Shown here piece after piece: positions 52,062-61,617 of a stretch of DNA of 64,000 bases. The notes under the pieces were generated by a model. The model saw only the letters and a program-made list of their open reading frames with translations, was not told the DNA's origin and searched no databases. A program made the translations under genes and the position numbers. Every line of letters starts with the position of its first letter. Position 1 is the first letter of the stretch. The stretch is from NCBI GenBank assembly GCA_016787525.1, contig JAEUUP010000113.1, positions 103,767-167,766 on the forward strand. The letters are read 5' to 3'. The stretch comes from Saprospiraceae bacterium (lineage in GTDB: Bacteria > Bacteroidota > Bacteroidia > Chitinophagales > Saprospiraceae).

Positions 52062-52805
52062 ATGAAAAAAAATCAATTTATACTGAGGGGGGGCTTTTTT
52101 ATATTTCTATTCTTTTTTAATACCATTGTAAATGGACAAACAGCCCATAAATTGTTGCGAAAAGGAGATAATAGTTACCTCAACAATGACTACAAGTTGG
52201 CGGAGGAAAACTACACCAAAGCGCAACAAGTTCAACGGAGTGCCAAGGGTGACTACAATTTGGGGAATGCCATTTATCAACAACAACGCTACGATGATGC
52301 GATCAAGCAGTATGACGATATTATTGCTAAAACAAAAGATAGTAAATTGAAATTTAATTCTTTATACAATAAAGGCAATGCTCATTTTTGGAAAAAAGAA
52401 TACGATAAAGCGATAGATGCGTACAAAAACTCGTTGCGTTTGAATCCCAACGATTCTGATGCCAAAAAGAATTTGGCTTTGGCTCAACGTATGCTCCAAC
52501 AGCAACAGCAGCAACAAAACAAAGACCAACAGAACCAAAATAAGGATAAGCAAAACAACGATAAGAATAATCAAAATCAGAATAATAAAGACCAACAAAA
52601 CCAAAACAAAGACCAACAAAATAAAAACCAAAAACAGCAACAACAAAATCAAAGTCAGAATCAAGCGCAACAATCGCCGCAACAAGAAATGCAAAAAGAA
52701 CAAGCTAAGGAGGTTCTGAAAATCATGGATGAAGAGGAGCGTAAGGTGCAACAGCGTTTGCGCAAAGGTAAACCACAACCTTCGCGTTCGACTAAAGATT
52801 GGTGA
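52062..52805 (+). CDS. TPR protein with Q/N/K-rich tail, BatC-like
   Basis: A 247-residue exported protein, with the start at ATG 52062 because the 150 upstream codons overlap the antisense sigma gene. Signal peptide to about residue 26, then four TPR-like helices (AHKLLRKGDNSYLNNDYKLAEENYTKAQ, YNLGNAIYQQQRYDDAIKQYDDII, YNKGNAHFWKKEYDKAIDAYKNSL), then a long low-complexity tail of Gln, Asn and Lys, and a basic end. This is the layout of BatC in Bacteroidota aerotolerance clusters, but no batA/B/D/E genes are adjacent. The signal peptide carries the dispersed element (FILRGGFF) with seven G. Confidence 0.8.
   Translation: MKKNQFILRGGFFIFLFFFNTIVNGQTAHKLLRKGDNSYLNNDYKLAEENYTKAQQVQRSAKGDYNLGNAIYQQQRYDDAIKQYDDIIAKTKDSKLKFNSLYNKGNAHFWKKEYDKAIDAYKNSLRLNPNDSDAKKNLALAQRMLQQQQQQQNKDQQNQNKDKQNNDKNNQNQNNKDQQNQNKDQQNKNQKQQQQNQSQNQAQQSPQQEMQKEQAKEVLKIMDEEERKVQQRLRKGKPQPSRSTKDW
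52081..52093 (+). repeat. Element copy in a signal peptide, 7-G form
   Basis: TACTGAGGGGGGG lies inside codons 7-11 of the BatC-like gene. Together with copies at 4343, 13220 and 37043 it is one of four in signal-peptide coding sequence. Confidence 0.9.
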
Positions 52806-52927
52806 CTGCTTTATGTTTTACACCAAGTTTAAGGCTATTGATGCAAAGTTACACTATTAGAAATGGCAATCATTGGTAGACTTTGACATAAAAAATAGAA
52901 AATCGTAAACCATTATTTTGAATCTGC

Positions 52928-54193
52928 TTGATAATGAAACAAACACTTTACCTCATTTCAATCTTTATACTAACAACTTCATTTAACCCCAAATCATGGG
53001 GCTTTTTTGGACACAAACGTATCAATCGTTTGGCTGTTTTTACTTTACCACAAGAGATGTTGCCGCTTTTCAAAACTGAAATTGAGTATCTCACTGAACA
53101 TGCAGTTGATCCTGATCGCCGCCGTTTTGTTGTGCCTACTGAGGGGATTCGACATTATATCAATCTTGATAAATGGGCCTTCTTGCCGCAAGAAAAGGTT
53201 GATGCACAAATTCTGCACACAGATATTTTTGTTGTAGGTGAGAAACGTGACACCAGTTTACTCGTTGATTTTCAAACGATTAGAAAACAAAAGCGAGACT
53301 ATTATCTGAAATCAAAAAGTATAAAAAAGATTTTTGGACGCGACTCCATTGTGGTCACTGATTCCAGTTTTCGGCGATTTTTCTTTAATAATCTTTCTAA
53401 AATTCAACCTGACGAACCCCTCAGTATTTCGCCCGATTCGCTACTGTCTTTTTTCAAAAAAGAGAAATTACGCCCACTGTCAACAGCTGAAAATGGTGGT
53501 ATAAAAGCTGTTTTTGCAAAAGATAAATTGTCGCAACATGGTATTTTGCCTTATCATTTGCAAACTATATACAGGCAACTGGTGCAGGCTTTTGTGTCGA
53601 AAAATAAAAATCTCATTTTGAAGTATGCTGCTGAGTTAGGGCATTATCTTGCGGATGCGCATATTCCTTTGCACACTATTTCTAATTATGATGGTCAATA
53701 CAGCAATCAAAACGGCATACATGCCTTTTGGGAAAGCCGTTTGCCAGAACTGTTTGCCGACAATCAATACGATTTTTTTGTAGGTAAAGCTGGGTATATT
53801 GAACAACCTCGCAGTTATTTTTGGAACATCATCAATCAATCTAATAGACTGTCTGCCAATACTTTACGTATTGAAAAAGAAGTGTCAGCTCAATTTGAGG
53901 TAGATAAAAAATACTGTCCAGAAATGGTGAATGGTTTTGAGGTTCAAAAGCAATGTTTTGATTTTGCAAAAGCCTATCACGATCGTTTGGGTGGTATGGT
54001 AGAGGAGCAAATGCGGCGGGCAATTTTGGCTGTTGGGTCGGTTTGGTATTCGGCTTGGGTGGATGCTGGGCAACCCGATTTGTCGAACCTGAAAAATACC
54101 CCCCTCAGTAAAGAAGAGGAAAAAGAACAAAAAGAAGCCGATGAGAAAATAAAAAATGGCGGAAAAATACTGGGACGAACGGAAGCCTATTGA
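52928..54193 (+). CDS. Zinc-dependent phospholipase C / S1-P1 nuclease-like protein
   Basis: A 421-residue exported protein. Residue 1 to about 20 is a signal peptide; the mature protein begins near Trp (SWGFFGHKRINRLAVFTLP), the usual W-first start of zinc-dependent PLC/P1-nuclease folds. Zinc ligands are spread over HKR near the start, the mid-protein stretch LGHYLADAHIPLHTISNYDGQ, HAFWESRLPELF and nearby acidic residues. Its substrate (lipid or nucleic acid) cannot be told. Two dispersed elements are read as VPTEGIRHY, immediately before a conserved HY motif, and EPLSISPD; a third, TPLSKEEEKEQ, lies in the acidic C-terminal tail. Confidence 0.82.
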   Translation: MIMKQTLYLISIFILTTSFNPKSWGFFGHKRINRLAVFTLPQEMLPLFKTEIEYLTEHAVDPDRRRFVVPTEGIRHYINLDKWAFLPQEKVDAQILHTDIFVVGEKRDTSLLVDFQTIRKQKRDYYLKSKSIKKIFGRDSIVVTDSSFRRFFFNNLSKIQPDEPLSISPDSLLSFFKKEKLRPLSTAENGGIKAVFAKDKLSQHGILPYHLQTIYRQLVQAFVSKNKNLILKYAAELGHYLADAHIPLHTISNYDGQYSNQNGIHAFWESRLPELFADNQYDFFVGKAGYIEQPRSYFWNIINQSNRLSANTLRIEKEVSAQFEVDKKYCPEMVNGFEVQKQCFDFAKAYHDRLGGMVEEQMRRAILAVGSVWYSAWVDAGQPDLSNLKNTPLSKEEEKEQKEADEKIKNGGKILGRTEAY

Positions 54194-54235
54194 AAAAGAG
54201 GATTAGAGCCTTATCAAACTCTAATCCCCTTTTTA
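54193..54235. terminator. Bidirectional terminator between the PLC-like and GH3-like genes
   Basis: A 9-bp stem, GGATTAGAG at 54200-54208 and CTCTAATCC at 54219-54227, has A and T flanks on either side. It separates the convergent PLC-like and GH3-like genes. Confidence 0.8.
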
Positions 54236-55765
54236 TTAAGTTATGCGACCACCTACAAAATTAAGAATATCTTCAACATACTGACGACTATTCGACAAGC
54301 GAGGCACTTTGTGTTGACCACCATATTTGCCTTTGGCTTTCAACCAATTGTGGAATGTTCCGCGCGGTACGAGACGCAACCTAAGACGTTCCATTGCCAA
54401 ACCTTTGAAGCGTTTGGCTTCATAATCTGAGTTAATACGTTGAAGATTATTGTCTAACAGATTGTTAAAAGTCTCTAAATCAGGCGGTTCGCGTTCAAAC
54501 TCGATGAGCCATTCGTGTCCACCTTTGCTTTTCCCTTCAAAATAAATAGGTGCAACTGTGTAGTCCGTCACTTGCGCACCGACCAATTCGCAGGTTTCAG
54601 CAAGGGCTTTATCAGTGTTCGATACCATGACTTCTTCGCCAAAAGCATTGACAAATTGCTTGGTGCGTCCGCTGATTTTAATTTTATATGGATTGATAGA
54701 CGTAAACTGTACCGTATCGCCCGGTGCATAACGCCACAGACCTGCGTTGGTAGTTATGATGGGTGCATAGTGCTTGCCAACCTCTACTTCACTGAGGGGT
54801 ATTGCCAACGGCTTTGGCGATTGCCATTCGCTTTCGGGCATAAACTCGAAATAGACACCGTTTTGCAACAAAAGCAGCATGTCGTCAGCACCTAACTCAT
54901 TTTGCGTAGCGAAAAAACCCTCCGAAGCGTTATAAATTTCCCAATAAACAAAATCTTTTTTAGGAATCAATTCTCTAAATGTCTCCCGATAAGGTGTAAA
55001 ACTCACGCCGCCGTGTATATACGTTTCCAAATTAGGGAATACTTCGAGTATATTTTGTTTGCCTGTAATTTCTAAAATGCGTCTCAAAAGCACCACCGTC
55101 CATGTTGGCACACCACCAATGCTACGCATATCTTCTTTGATGAGGGCATGAGCCATGCGTTCGATTTTGTCTTCGGTATTGGGCAGAACGGCTATGTCTA
55201 GATTGGGCGCAAAAATATAATTGCCCACTGCAGGCAGATGTTTGAGCATAATCGCCGACACATCACCAAATTGTGTGGTCGGACACCCTTGAAAAGGCTC
55301 GGTACTGCCCCCCATAAGCAGCATTTTACCCGAAAACCCAGATGTTTCGGGACGATTTTTATAAATCAATGCCGATGTGTCCCAACCGCCTTTTAGGTGG
55401 CAGGTTTTGAGATTTTGAATGGTGACAGGAATAAATTTTGATTTGTCGTTGGTTGTCCCACTTGACTTTGAAAACCATTTGACTTGCCCAGCCCAAAGTA
55501 CATCACGTTCTCCGTGCATCATCCGACCGATATAAGGTTTGAGTGACTCATAATCTTGGATAGGTATGTGGCGAGCAAAATCTCGAGGCGTACGTATATT
55601 TTTAAAATCGTATGTTTTTCCCCATTCTGTTGAGCGAGCAGTATTGACAAATTGACTCAAAAGCCCTGCTTGGACTTCGTGTGGGTGCGCCGAGAAGTAA
55701 CGGATACGTCGCATTCGTTTCCGTAATACGTAACGCATAATGTTGTTGAGCCACGTTTTTTCCAT
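54236..55765 (-). CDS. GH3 family acyl-acid-amido-synthetase-like protein
   Basis: A 509-residue member of the GH3 auxin-responsive family, a branch of the ANL adenylating superfamily. Motifs: WFSKSSGTTNDKSKFIPVT (the SSGTT P-loop-like motif that binds ATP phosphates), FVYWEIYNASEGFFATQNE (equivalent of the YxASEG motif), GLWRYAPGDTVQFTSINPYKIKISGR (the hinge and YKIxGR motif). It is soluble. Bacterial members have not been assigned a substrate here. A dispersed element is read as IPLSEVEVGKHY before the conserved LWRYAPGD block. Confidence 0.92.
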   Translation of the reverse strand: MEKTWLNNIMRYVLRKRMRRIRYFSAHPHEVQAGLLSQFVNTARSTEWGKTYDFKNIRTPRDFARHIPIQDYESLKPYIGRMMHGERDVLWAGQVKWFSKSSGTTNDKSKFIPVTIQNLKTCHLKGGWDTSALIYKNRPETSGFSGKMLLMGGSTEPFQGCPTTQFGDVSAIMLKHLPAVGNYIFAPNLDIAVLPNTEDKIERMAHALIKEDMRSIGGVPTWTVVLLRRILEITGKQNILEVFPNLETYIHGGVSFTPYRETFRELIPKKDFVYWEIYNASEGFFATQNELGADDMLLLLQNGVYFEFMPESEWQSPKPLAIPLSEVEVGKHYAPIITTNAGLWRYAPGDTVQFTSINPYKIKISGRTKQFVNAFGEEVMVSNTDKALAETCELVGAQVTDYTVAPIYFEGKSKGGHEWLIEFEREPPDLETFNNLLDNNLQRINSDYEAKRFKGLAMERLRLRLVPRGTFHNWLKAKGKYGGQHKVPRLSNSRQYVEDILNFVGGRIT

Positions 55766-55882
55766 TTGAGTTGTCCTTCGTTAGTCTAGCTTGGTGAGAT
55801 GAAATTACAGCGAGTTTTGGTCTAAACCAATTTTTTTCTCAAAAAAATAGCTTTTTTAACGAAAATACACCAAATCAACCCA

Positions 55883-57976
55883 TTATTCATTAAGCGTAAC
55901 TGTAATGTCGCCTTGCAATATTGTTTCTTCAAGGTGATTGAACTCTTCAAAATATTCGACCTCAATGACATATATAAATACATCAGAAGAAATAAATTGC
56001 CCGATTTTATTGTGCCAATTGCCATTCCACCAATCTGTAAAAGTTTCAAATGGGGCATTTTTTTGCGGTGCTTCGTAAACCAAATTGCCCCATCTCGAAA
56101 AAATGCGGTACGTTTTGATTAACTTAATGTAATTTGACGGTGCAAATATTTTAAACTCATCGTTCACACCATCTTGATTCGGTGAAAAAACATTTGGGAT
56201 AAATATTTTGCAACCTTTCCGTTTTACCAAAATACTGTCAAATCGGTTGATACATTGACTCGAATCACGTACAAAAAGTGTAAAATAACGCCCCAAAAGG
56301 CTTGAAAAATTTTTTTCTTTCTGAAAATGTAAACTGTCTGTAAGCGAAAACATATAAGGAGGTTTGCCTCCTATGGCGCTCATGATATTGATTTGCCCTG
56401 TTTGTTCTTGGCACTGTGTTGGCAAAGTTTGAAGACTGATTTTCATCGGATTATACTTAACTGTTTTTACAATAAAACTATCACAACCCCACGAATTGCG
56501 TAATTTACTGACAAAAACGCCTGTATCACGCACATTACAGGAAGTAGCGGTCAAAAAAGTCGTATCGCCCCCCCTCAGTAGAATCGTCTTTTTCTGGACA
56601 AAACTATCACAACCCAAAGCATTCCTTAGTCTCAAAACCCTCGTGCCTGTATCGAGCGGATTGCAAGAAGTATGCAACTGATAGGTTGTATCGCGATGGG
56701 TATTTAAACTGACACGACGGACAACAAAACTATCACAACCGACAGCATTTGCCATTTTTACAACAAAAAAACCTGTGTCCTGCGGATTGCAGCTTTTAGT
56801 TGCCAAAAACGTTGTATCGCCCCCCCTCAGTAAAATCGTCGTTTTCTGGACAAAACTATCACAACCCAACATATTTGATAACCTTGTTACCACTGTTTGG
56901 GTATCTTGCGGCCGACAGGTTGTAAAAACTAAAAACGTTGTATCTCTTCCACGCAACAAATTGGTTCGAAGTGTCACCACGCTATCGCAGCCATAAGTAT
57001 TCACAAAGCGGCGTACCAATACACCCGTGTCAGTAGGATAGCATGTACTTTTGGTCAATTGAATGTTTTGAATAGGAAAACTATCAGGAATGACAAAATT
57101 CATTGTCAAATCACAGTTCTCGCTCAATGTGTAGTAGGGTTTTACACGTACAGAGTAGCGCGTCCCTGCTACTGGATTTCTGACAAAAATGGACCTTGTC
57201 GTATCGCCTGTTTGCCATTTATACATCGCAAAACCCTCTGGAGCGGTCAATGTGATGCCTTGCGAGGGCAATTCACAACCCGAACTAATATTGATACGTG
57301 ATGAAAAACATTCGGCATCAAAATAGGCATAGCCAAAATGCGCACCCTCCATACAGTCATTCGTCGTCACCGAAATCGTTACAGTTTGTCCCAAATAGTC
57401 TCTTAAATCTATAGCTGCTGTTGTCCAATTGCGATAGACCAAACTGTTACGTGCCTGATATTTAAAGAGGCTATTTGAGCGAGAAGCTGATACCTCAAAA
57501 GTGCCACAAGAACTACTTCTCCCATATTGGTCAGCGATTTTTATCAGCATTTTGGGCTGTCGGTTGTCAGGATGATTCGGTGATTGTAGGACTATGGCAA
57601 ATTTGTAAACCAGTAAACTATTTGTCTCAGTCACATGAAGTGTGGTCGAAATTCTATCATATACTGCCCCTGTCAATTTATTGCCAATGCGAGCCGAAAA
57701 GCGACTATTGGGCGCGACAACGGGTATGTTTTCATCCAAAACCATAGGGTCATACCCCTCAGTAACAGACATAATTCGATGCCCTTCGTTCAATGTTCGC
57801 TGAAATGATGGACCATAAACCAAAGTATCATTCGACAAACCAATCCAGCCTTGTTCCAATAACCAACCCGTAAAATGACCATCTTCAAAACCAATATTGC
57901 CACAATCACTTTGTTGTGCAACAACTCGTAGAAGTGCAAAAAACAGCATCAAAATTGATAAGAGACGTTTTTTCAT
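55883..57976 (-). CDS. Gliding-motility-associated surface protein with GCDSF repeats
   Basis: A 697-residue exported protein. The start at 57976 (MKKRLLS) follows from the signal peptide. The N-terminal 250 residues are a beta-rich adhesin-like domain; then come five repeats of 42 residues with GCDSFVxKxTxLLRGGDTTFLxxxSCNPxDTG, then the CHU_C gliding-motility-associated C-terminal domain (IFIPNVFSPNQDGVNDEFKIFAPSNYIKLIKTYRIFSRWGNLVYE). Such proteins are T9SS cargo exposed at the cell surface. The dispersed element is read as LLRGG in two of the five repeats, plus a TEG copy near the N-terminus. Confidence 0.9.
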   Translation of the reverse strand: MKKRLLSILMLFFALLRVVAQQSDCGNIGFEDGHFTGWLLEQGWIGLSNDTLVYGPSFQRTLNEGHRIMSVTEGYDPMVLDENIPVVAPNSRFSARIGNKLTGAVYDRISTTLHVTETNSLLVYKFAIVLQSPNHPDNRQPKMLIKIADQYGRSSSCGTFEVSASRSNSLFKYQARNSLVYRNWTTAAIDLRDYLGQTVTISVTTNDCMEGAHFGYAYFDAECFSSRINISSGCELPSQGITLTAPEGFAMYKWQTGDTTRSIFVRNPVAGTRYSVRVKPYYTLSENCDLTMNFVIPDSFPIQNIQLTKSTCYPTDTGVLVRRFVNTYGCDSVVTLRTNLLRGRDTTFLVFTTCRPQDTQTVVTRLSNMLGCDSFVQKTTILLRGGDTTFLATKSCNPQDTGFFVVKMANAVGCDSFVVRRVSLNTHRDTTYQLHTSCNPLDTGTRVLRLRNALGCDSFVQKKTILLRGGDTTFLTATSCNVRDTGVFVSKLRNSWGCDSFIVKTVKYNPMKISLQTLPTQCQEQTGQINIMSAIGGKPPYMFSLTDSLHFQKEKNFSSLLGRYFTLFVRDSSQCINRFDSILVKRKGCKIFIPNVFSPNQDGVNDEFKIFAPSNYIKLIKTYRIFSRWGNLVYEAPQKNAPFETFTDWWNGNWHNKIGQFISSDVFIYVIEVEYFEEFNHLEETILQGDITVTLNE
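56450..57010 (-). repeat. Five tandem 126-bp coding repeats (GCDSF units)
   Basis: Five units of 126 bp (42 residues). The dispersed element occurs in two units 252 bp apart (56568 and 56820), in the LLRGGDTTF segment, whereas the other units have LLRGR or NTHRD in that place, so the element matches an in-place variant. Confidence 0.8.
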
Positions 57977-58205
57977 ACGTTCGCAATAAAGAGTTTTGGA
58001 TTGACTAATGGTCAATACAGACTTTAATTTAGGTCTAAGATAAGGCTCAAAGTTAGAAGTTTGTCATAAAAAAGGGACTTGATTTTATTGTTTTAACTAC
58101 CTCAGTAAATTCTTCTCTAAAAATGTATTTCAACTCAGAAAATCAGCGTAATTTCGCTAAAAATTTTGAAATCACTTTTTCAAAGGCTAAATAAAACCAT
58201 AAATT

Positions 58206-59366
58206 ATGACTTTTGTATTGACAGAACAACACCTCGCCGTACAAGAAGCTGCTCGTGAATTTGCTCAAAAAGAACTCAAACCCGGCGTGATTGAGCGTGA
58301 TAGGGACATGAAATTTCCAAAAGAACAAGTGCGTATGATGGGCGAACTGGGCTTTCTAGGTATGATGGTGTCGCCTGAATATGGCGGCGGTGGTATGGAC
58401 ACTTTGAGCTATGTTTTGGCGATGGAGGAAATCTCGAAAGTGGATGCTTCTTGCGCTGTCATCATGTCTGTCAACAATTCTTTGGTCTGTTGGGGCATCG
58501 AAACTTATGGAACAGAGGCGCAAAAACGCAAATATTTGCCAAAATTAGCGACAGGTGAGTGGATAGGCTCTTTTTGCTTATCAGAGCCAGAGGCGGGTAG
58601 CGATGCCACCAGCCAGCGCACGACAGCTGTTGATATGGGTGATTACTACCTTCTGAACGGCACTAAAAACTGGATTACCAATGGGAGTTCGTCGAGTGTA
58701 CATCTTGTCATGGCGCAGACGAATAAAGAAGCTGGACATCGCGGCATCAATTGTTTGATAGTTGAAACCTCGTGGGATGGGGTGGTTATCGGCGGAAAAG
58801 AAGACAAATTAGGCATCAGAGCCAGCGATACGCACACGATTATGTACAACGATGTGCGTGTACCCAAAGAAAATCGCATTGGTGCAGATGGTTTTGGATT
58901 TAAATTTGCCATGAAAACTTTGTCTGGTGGCCGTATTGGCATCGCAGCACAAGCTTTAGGCATTGCAGGCGGTGCTTACGAGTTGGCTGTAGCCTATGCC
59001 AAAGAGCGTGAAGCATTTGGCAAGCCGATTGCGCAACACCAAGCTATTGCATTCAAAATAGCAGATATGGCAACGGATATTGAAGCGGCTAAATTATTGG
59101 TTTATCGTGCAGCCCAACTCAAAGATGCGCATCAAGATTACGAGGCAGCAGCAGCTATGGCAAAACTATTTGCCTCCGAAACCGCCATGAAACACACTGT
59201 TGAAGCTGTTCAAATTCACGGTGGTTATGGCTATGTGAAAGAATATCACGTGGAAAGGCTCATGCGCGATGCTAAAATCACACAGATTTACGAAGGTACG
59301 TCAGAGGTGCAACGTATTGTTATTTCGAGAAAAGTACTGAATGGCGAACTTTATGTTAAAGGGTAG
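58206..59366 (+). CDS. Acyl-CoA dehydrogenase, short/medium-chain type
   Basis: A 386-residue flavoenzyme that introduces the alpha-beta double bond into acyl-CoA in beta-oxidation or branched-chain catabolism. The FAD-site sequence WIGSFCLSEPEAGSDATSQRTTA and the FGKPIAQHQAIAFKIADMAT block are typical; the catalytic glutamate lies in IYEGTSEVQRIVISR near the C-terminus; GGYGYVKEYHVERLMRDAKIT is the conserved C-terminal motif. A -7-like TAATTTCG lies at about 58150. No dispersed element. It may act with the branched-chain E1 at 15371, although the two are far apart. Confidence 0.95.
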   Translation: MTFVLTEQHLAVQEAAREFAQKELKPGVIERDRDMKFPKEQVRMMGELGFLGMMVSPEYGGGGMDTLSYVLAMEEISKVDASCAVIMSVNNSLVCWGIETYGTEAQKRKYLPKLATGEWIGSFCLSEPEAGSDATSQRTTAVDMGDYYLLNGTKNWITNGSSSSVHLVMAQTNKEAGHRGINCLIVETSWDGVVIGGKEDKLGIRASDTHTIMYNDVRVPKENRIGADGFGFKFAMKTLSGGRIGIAAQALGIAGGAYELAVAYAKEREAFGKPIAQHQAIAFKIADMATDIEAAKLLVYRAAQLKDAHQDYEAAAAMAKLFASETAMKHTVEAVQIHGGYGYVKEYHVERLMRDAKITQIYEGTSEVQRIVISRKVLNGELYVKG

Positions 59367-59459
59367 TGCCAAAGTTTAATTAAAATTTTGAACTTTATTT
59401 GAAATAATATTCTGAATTAAAACAGTTTTTATTTTCAATTAGAAATTAAGTTTTGTTTT

Positions 59460-59547
59460 TACCTTTGCGCCATCAAAATGAATTTCATCTAAAATCAATC
59501 ATAGTATGAAAGCGGCAGTCTGAAAAAGCTTGTCGCTTTTTTATTTT
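59460..59547 (+). ncRNA. Candidate short transcript with promoter and terminator
   Basis: TACCTTTG at 59460-59467 matches the -7 box. A 9-bp hairpin, AAAGCGGCA at 59509-59517 and TGTCGCTTT at 59531-59539 (one G-U), runs into TTTTTTATTTT. Between them only a 5-codon frame (ATGAAAGCGGCAGTCTGA) exists. It is either a short RNA of about 75 nt or the late terminator of the acyl-CoA dehydrogenase gene; I lack -33 support. Confidence 0.35.
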
Positions 59548-59569
59548 AAAACAACCTCAAAGCGACTGT

Positions 59570-61453
59570 TTATTTTCGCCACAACTCCACCTTTAAGGCA
59601 TCTATGTAGAACGAACGTTTCTGCGAATTGAATACATTAATGTGTAGTACCCCCTCAGTACCCACCTTTTTAGGCACTTTTATGAAGACAAATACTTCAC
59701 CCCACCGTTCTGCCTCACCCGACGACCAAATATTGAAGTCTGGATTACCAATAAACGGCTGCATTCTGAAATAGCGGTCTTTCAACAGCTTTCCGCCTCT
59801 GTCCATAAAAAAAACTTTCAACATTGCCTGTTCATAAAAGGTTGTAATGCGGTCTTTTTCGTGGAAAAAACCTTGCAAGCGCACCGCTATATAATCGTTC
59901 GGTTGCACGTTGTATTTACTGAGGGGTATGCTCAGAAGCCCTGTTTCTGCCTCTTTGGATTCAAAACTACGCTGTCCTTCCGATTTTAAGGCAGTTGTCA
60001 CAAACTGCAAAGTCGAATCCTCAAAATTTTGGCTTATCATATCGGCAATTTTCACAGCACCTTTTGGCTGTGATTCGTTGCTCATCCAAGTCGTCAGACC
60101 TGCGTGGCTCGGTCGGTTTGCAAACAGCATTTCCCAATAAAAAGCGCGATTGCTGAATTGTGTCCAAATCAAACCCTGTTTCTCTTGATAAATTTTAAAC
60201 AAGTTGAATCCACTGAAAAACACAACAATAGCTGCTAAAAGCACTGCACCCAACTTTTTTAGGCGCATCAAAAAACTATAAAACGCACCCAAAGGAAAAG
60301 CCAGCAACGCATACATTTCCACCATCGGGCGCGAACCAAAGCCATTGATATAGTACCAACACCACCAACTGTAAATGATATAAATGTGCAAAGGCAGAAT
60401 CAAAATCGTAGGTAAAAACGCCGTTTTGGCATATTTTTTCAAAAAAAACAAACCCAATAGGGCAAAAATCATCACAGGAGTCCACGGAATCCAGCCATTT
60501 TTATAACCAAATACCCCCTCAGTAATTTGTGGATGGCGAAAGTCAAAAGTCTCACCGACATAGGCATTGTAAATCCATTGTCCCGACACGAAATGCCAAT
60601 AGAGCAATTGTGGCAAAAAGAGGCAGAACACAGGTAAAGAGACCCAAATGATGTATTTTTTAAAGTTTTTTGATAGAAAAATAAGCCTTTCTTTAAAAGT
60701 TTGCCCACTCGAAACACCCCAAAAAAGAGGTATAAACAAGGCATACAGCTCATTCATACGAATCAAAACAACCAAACCCAAGCCCAAACCAACCCACAAA
60801 GCCCATTTGCGCTGCGGCGCACGGTAGAACGAATCCGTCGCAAAAAGTAGAAAACAATAACATCCAAAAAGCGGCGCATGAGACATAATACTGTTGTATG
60901 TGGCAAAGTAAAACAGATTGGTCGCCACCGCCAAAGATAGAATAACAGCCCAAGTGACCCCCTCAGTAAAACAGCGGTTTAAGACTTTTTTCAAGAAAAA
61001 AAGCCCTAAAAATACGTAAAACAGAACCGCCAAACCATTCGCCAACATATAAGGCATACTAAAACCATCGGCAGGATAGAGGGTCGTCAATTTGCAAAAC
61101 ACATGAGCTACGAGGAAGAAAGGTAAAAACAGAACCGCCAAACCATGCGAATATTTCACTGCAAATTTGCCGATAGGTGTTGAGCGCACACCGTATTTAT
61201 CCACTTTCGGATCGGGTAAGTTAGCATCGTATTTTTTGACCGCTTCAAATGATTTTGTATAGTCACCAATATCGTGATAGATAAACGTGGCAGGCAAATG
61301 CACATAATAGCCCCATGAGTCGCCTCCGTAGGCTGCCTTGCGCCAATAATCAATCTTTACAAACGCCACCATGTAAAAAATGAGCAAACAGACCCATAAA
61401 AGGCGATTCAAAGTCGGCGATACTGAGGGGGTATATGTGGGTTCGATAGGCAT
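59570..61453 (-). CDS. Polytopic membrane protein, GT-C glycosyltransferase-like
   Basis: A 627-residue membrane protein with about ten helices between residues 15 and 460 and a soluble C-terminal domain of about 165 residues. The first loop has YGGDSWGYYVHLPATFIYHDIGDYTKSFEAVK, with acidic residues placed like the catalytic loop of GT-C (PMT/ArnT-like) enzymes that use lipid-linked sugars. I infer this from layout and do not see a full signature. The C-terminal beta-rich domain resembles a periplasmic sugar-binding module. I start at ATG 61453; four dispersed elements are read as TPSVSP, TEGVTW, TEGVFG and IPLSKYN, and a fifth as GTEGVLHI. Confidence 0.65.
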   Translation of the reverse strand: MPIEPTYTPSVSPTLNRLLWVCLLIFYMVAFVKIDYWRKAAYGGDSWGYYVHLPATFIYHDIGDYTKSFEAVKKYDANLPDPKVDKYGVRSTPIGKFAVKYSHGLAVLFLPFFLVAHVFCKLTTLYPADGFSMPYMLANGLAVLFYVFLGLFFLKKVLNRCFTEGVTWAVILSLAVATNLFYFATYNSIMSHAPLFGCYCFLLFATDSFYRAPQRKWALWVGLGLGLVVLIRMNELYALFIPLFWGVSSGQTFKERLIFLSKNFKKYIIWVSLPVFCLFLPQLLYWHFVSGQWIYNAYVGETFDFRHPQITEGVFGYKNGWIPWTPVMIFALLGLFFLKKYAKTAFLPTILILPLHIYIIYSWWCWYYINGFGSRPMVEMYALLAFPLGAFYSFLMRLKKLGAVLLAAIVVFFSGFNLFKIYQEKQGLIWTQFSNRAFYWEMLFANRPSHAGLTTWMSNESQPKGAVKIADMISQNFEDSTLQFVTTALKSEGQRSFESKEAETGLLSIPLSKYNVQPNDYIAVRLQGFFHEKDRITTFYEQAMLKVFFMDRGGKLLKDRYFRMQPFIGNPDFNIWSSGEAERWGEVFVFIKVPKKVGTEGVLHINVFNSQKRSFYIDALKVELWRK

Positions 61454-61617
61454 CAGCTTGGTTCGATATTTGTTGTCTTTTTTGCTTCCAAAGGTATCAT
61501 TAAATCTGAAACCGACAAACGAAAGAGGGGTGACGTTCATCGCAATTCATGGTCTCTACTCTGATTTTCACTTATTTTTGCTTCAAAATTCATTGAGAAC
61601 GAATCCTTATCCATAAC

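Noticed and set aside
52490..52690. CAA/AAC-rich tract as a microsatellite or CRISPR-like repeat
   Set aside because: It encodes the Q/N/K tail of the BatC-like protein; repeats are irregular and there are no spacers.
52362..52778. Leucine-rich minus-strand frame of 138 residues
   Set aside because: Antisense to the Q/N/K tail; its Leu and Val come from complementing CAA and AAC codons.
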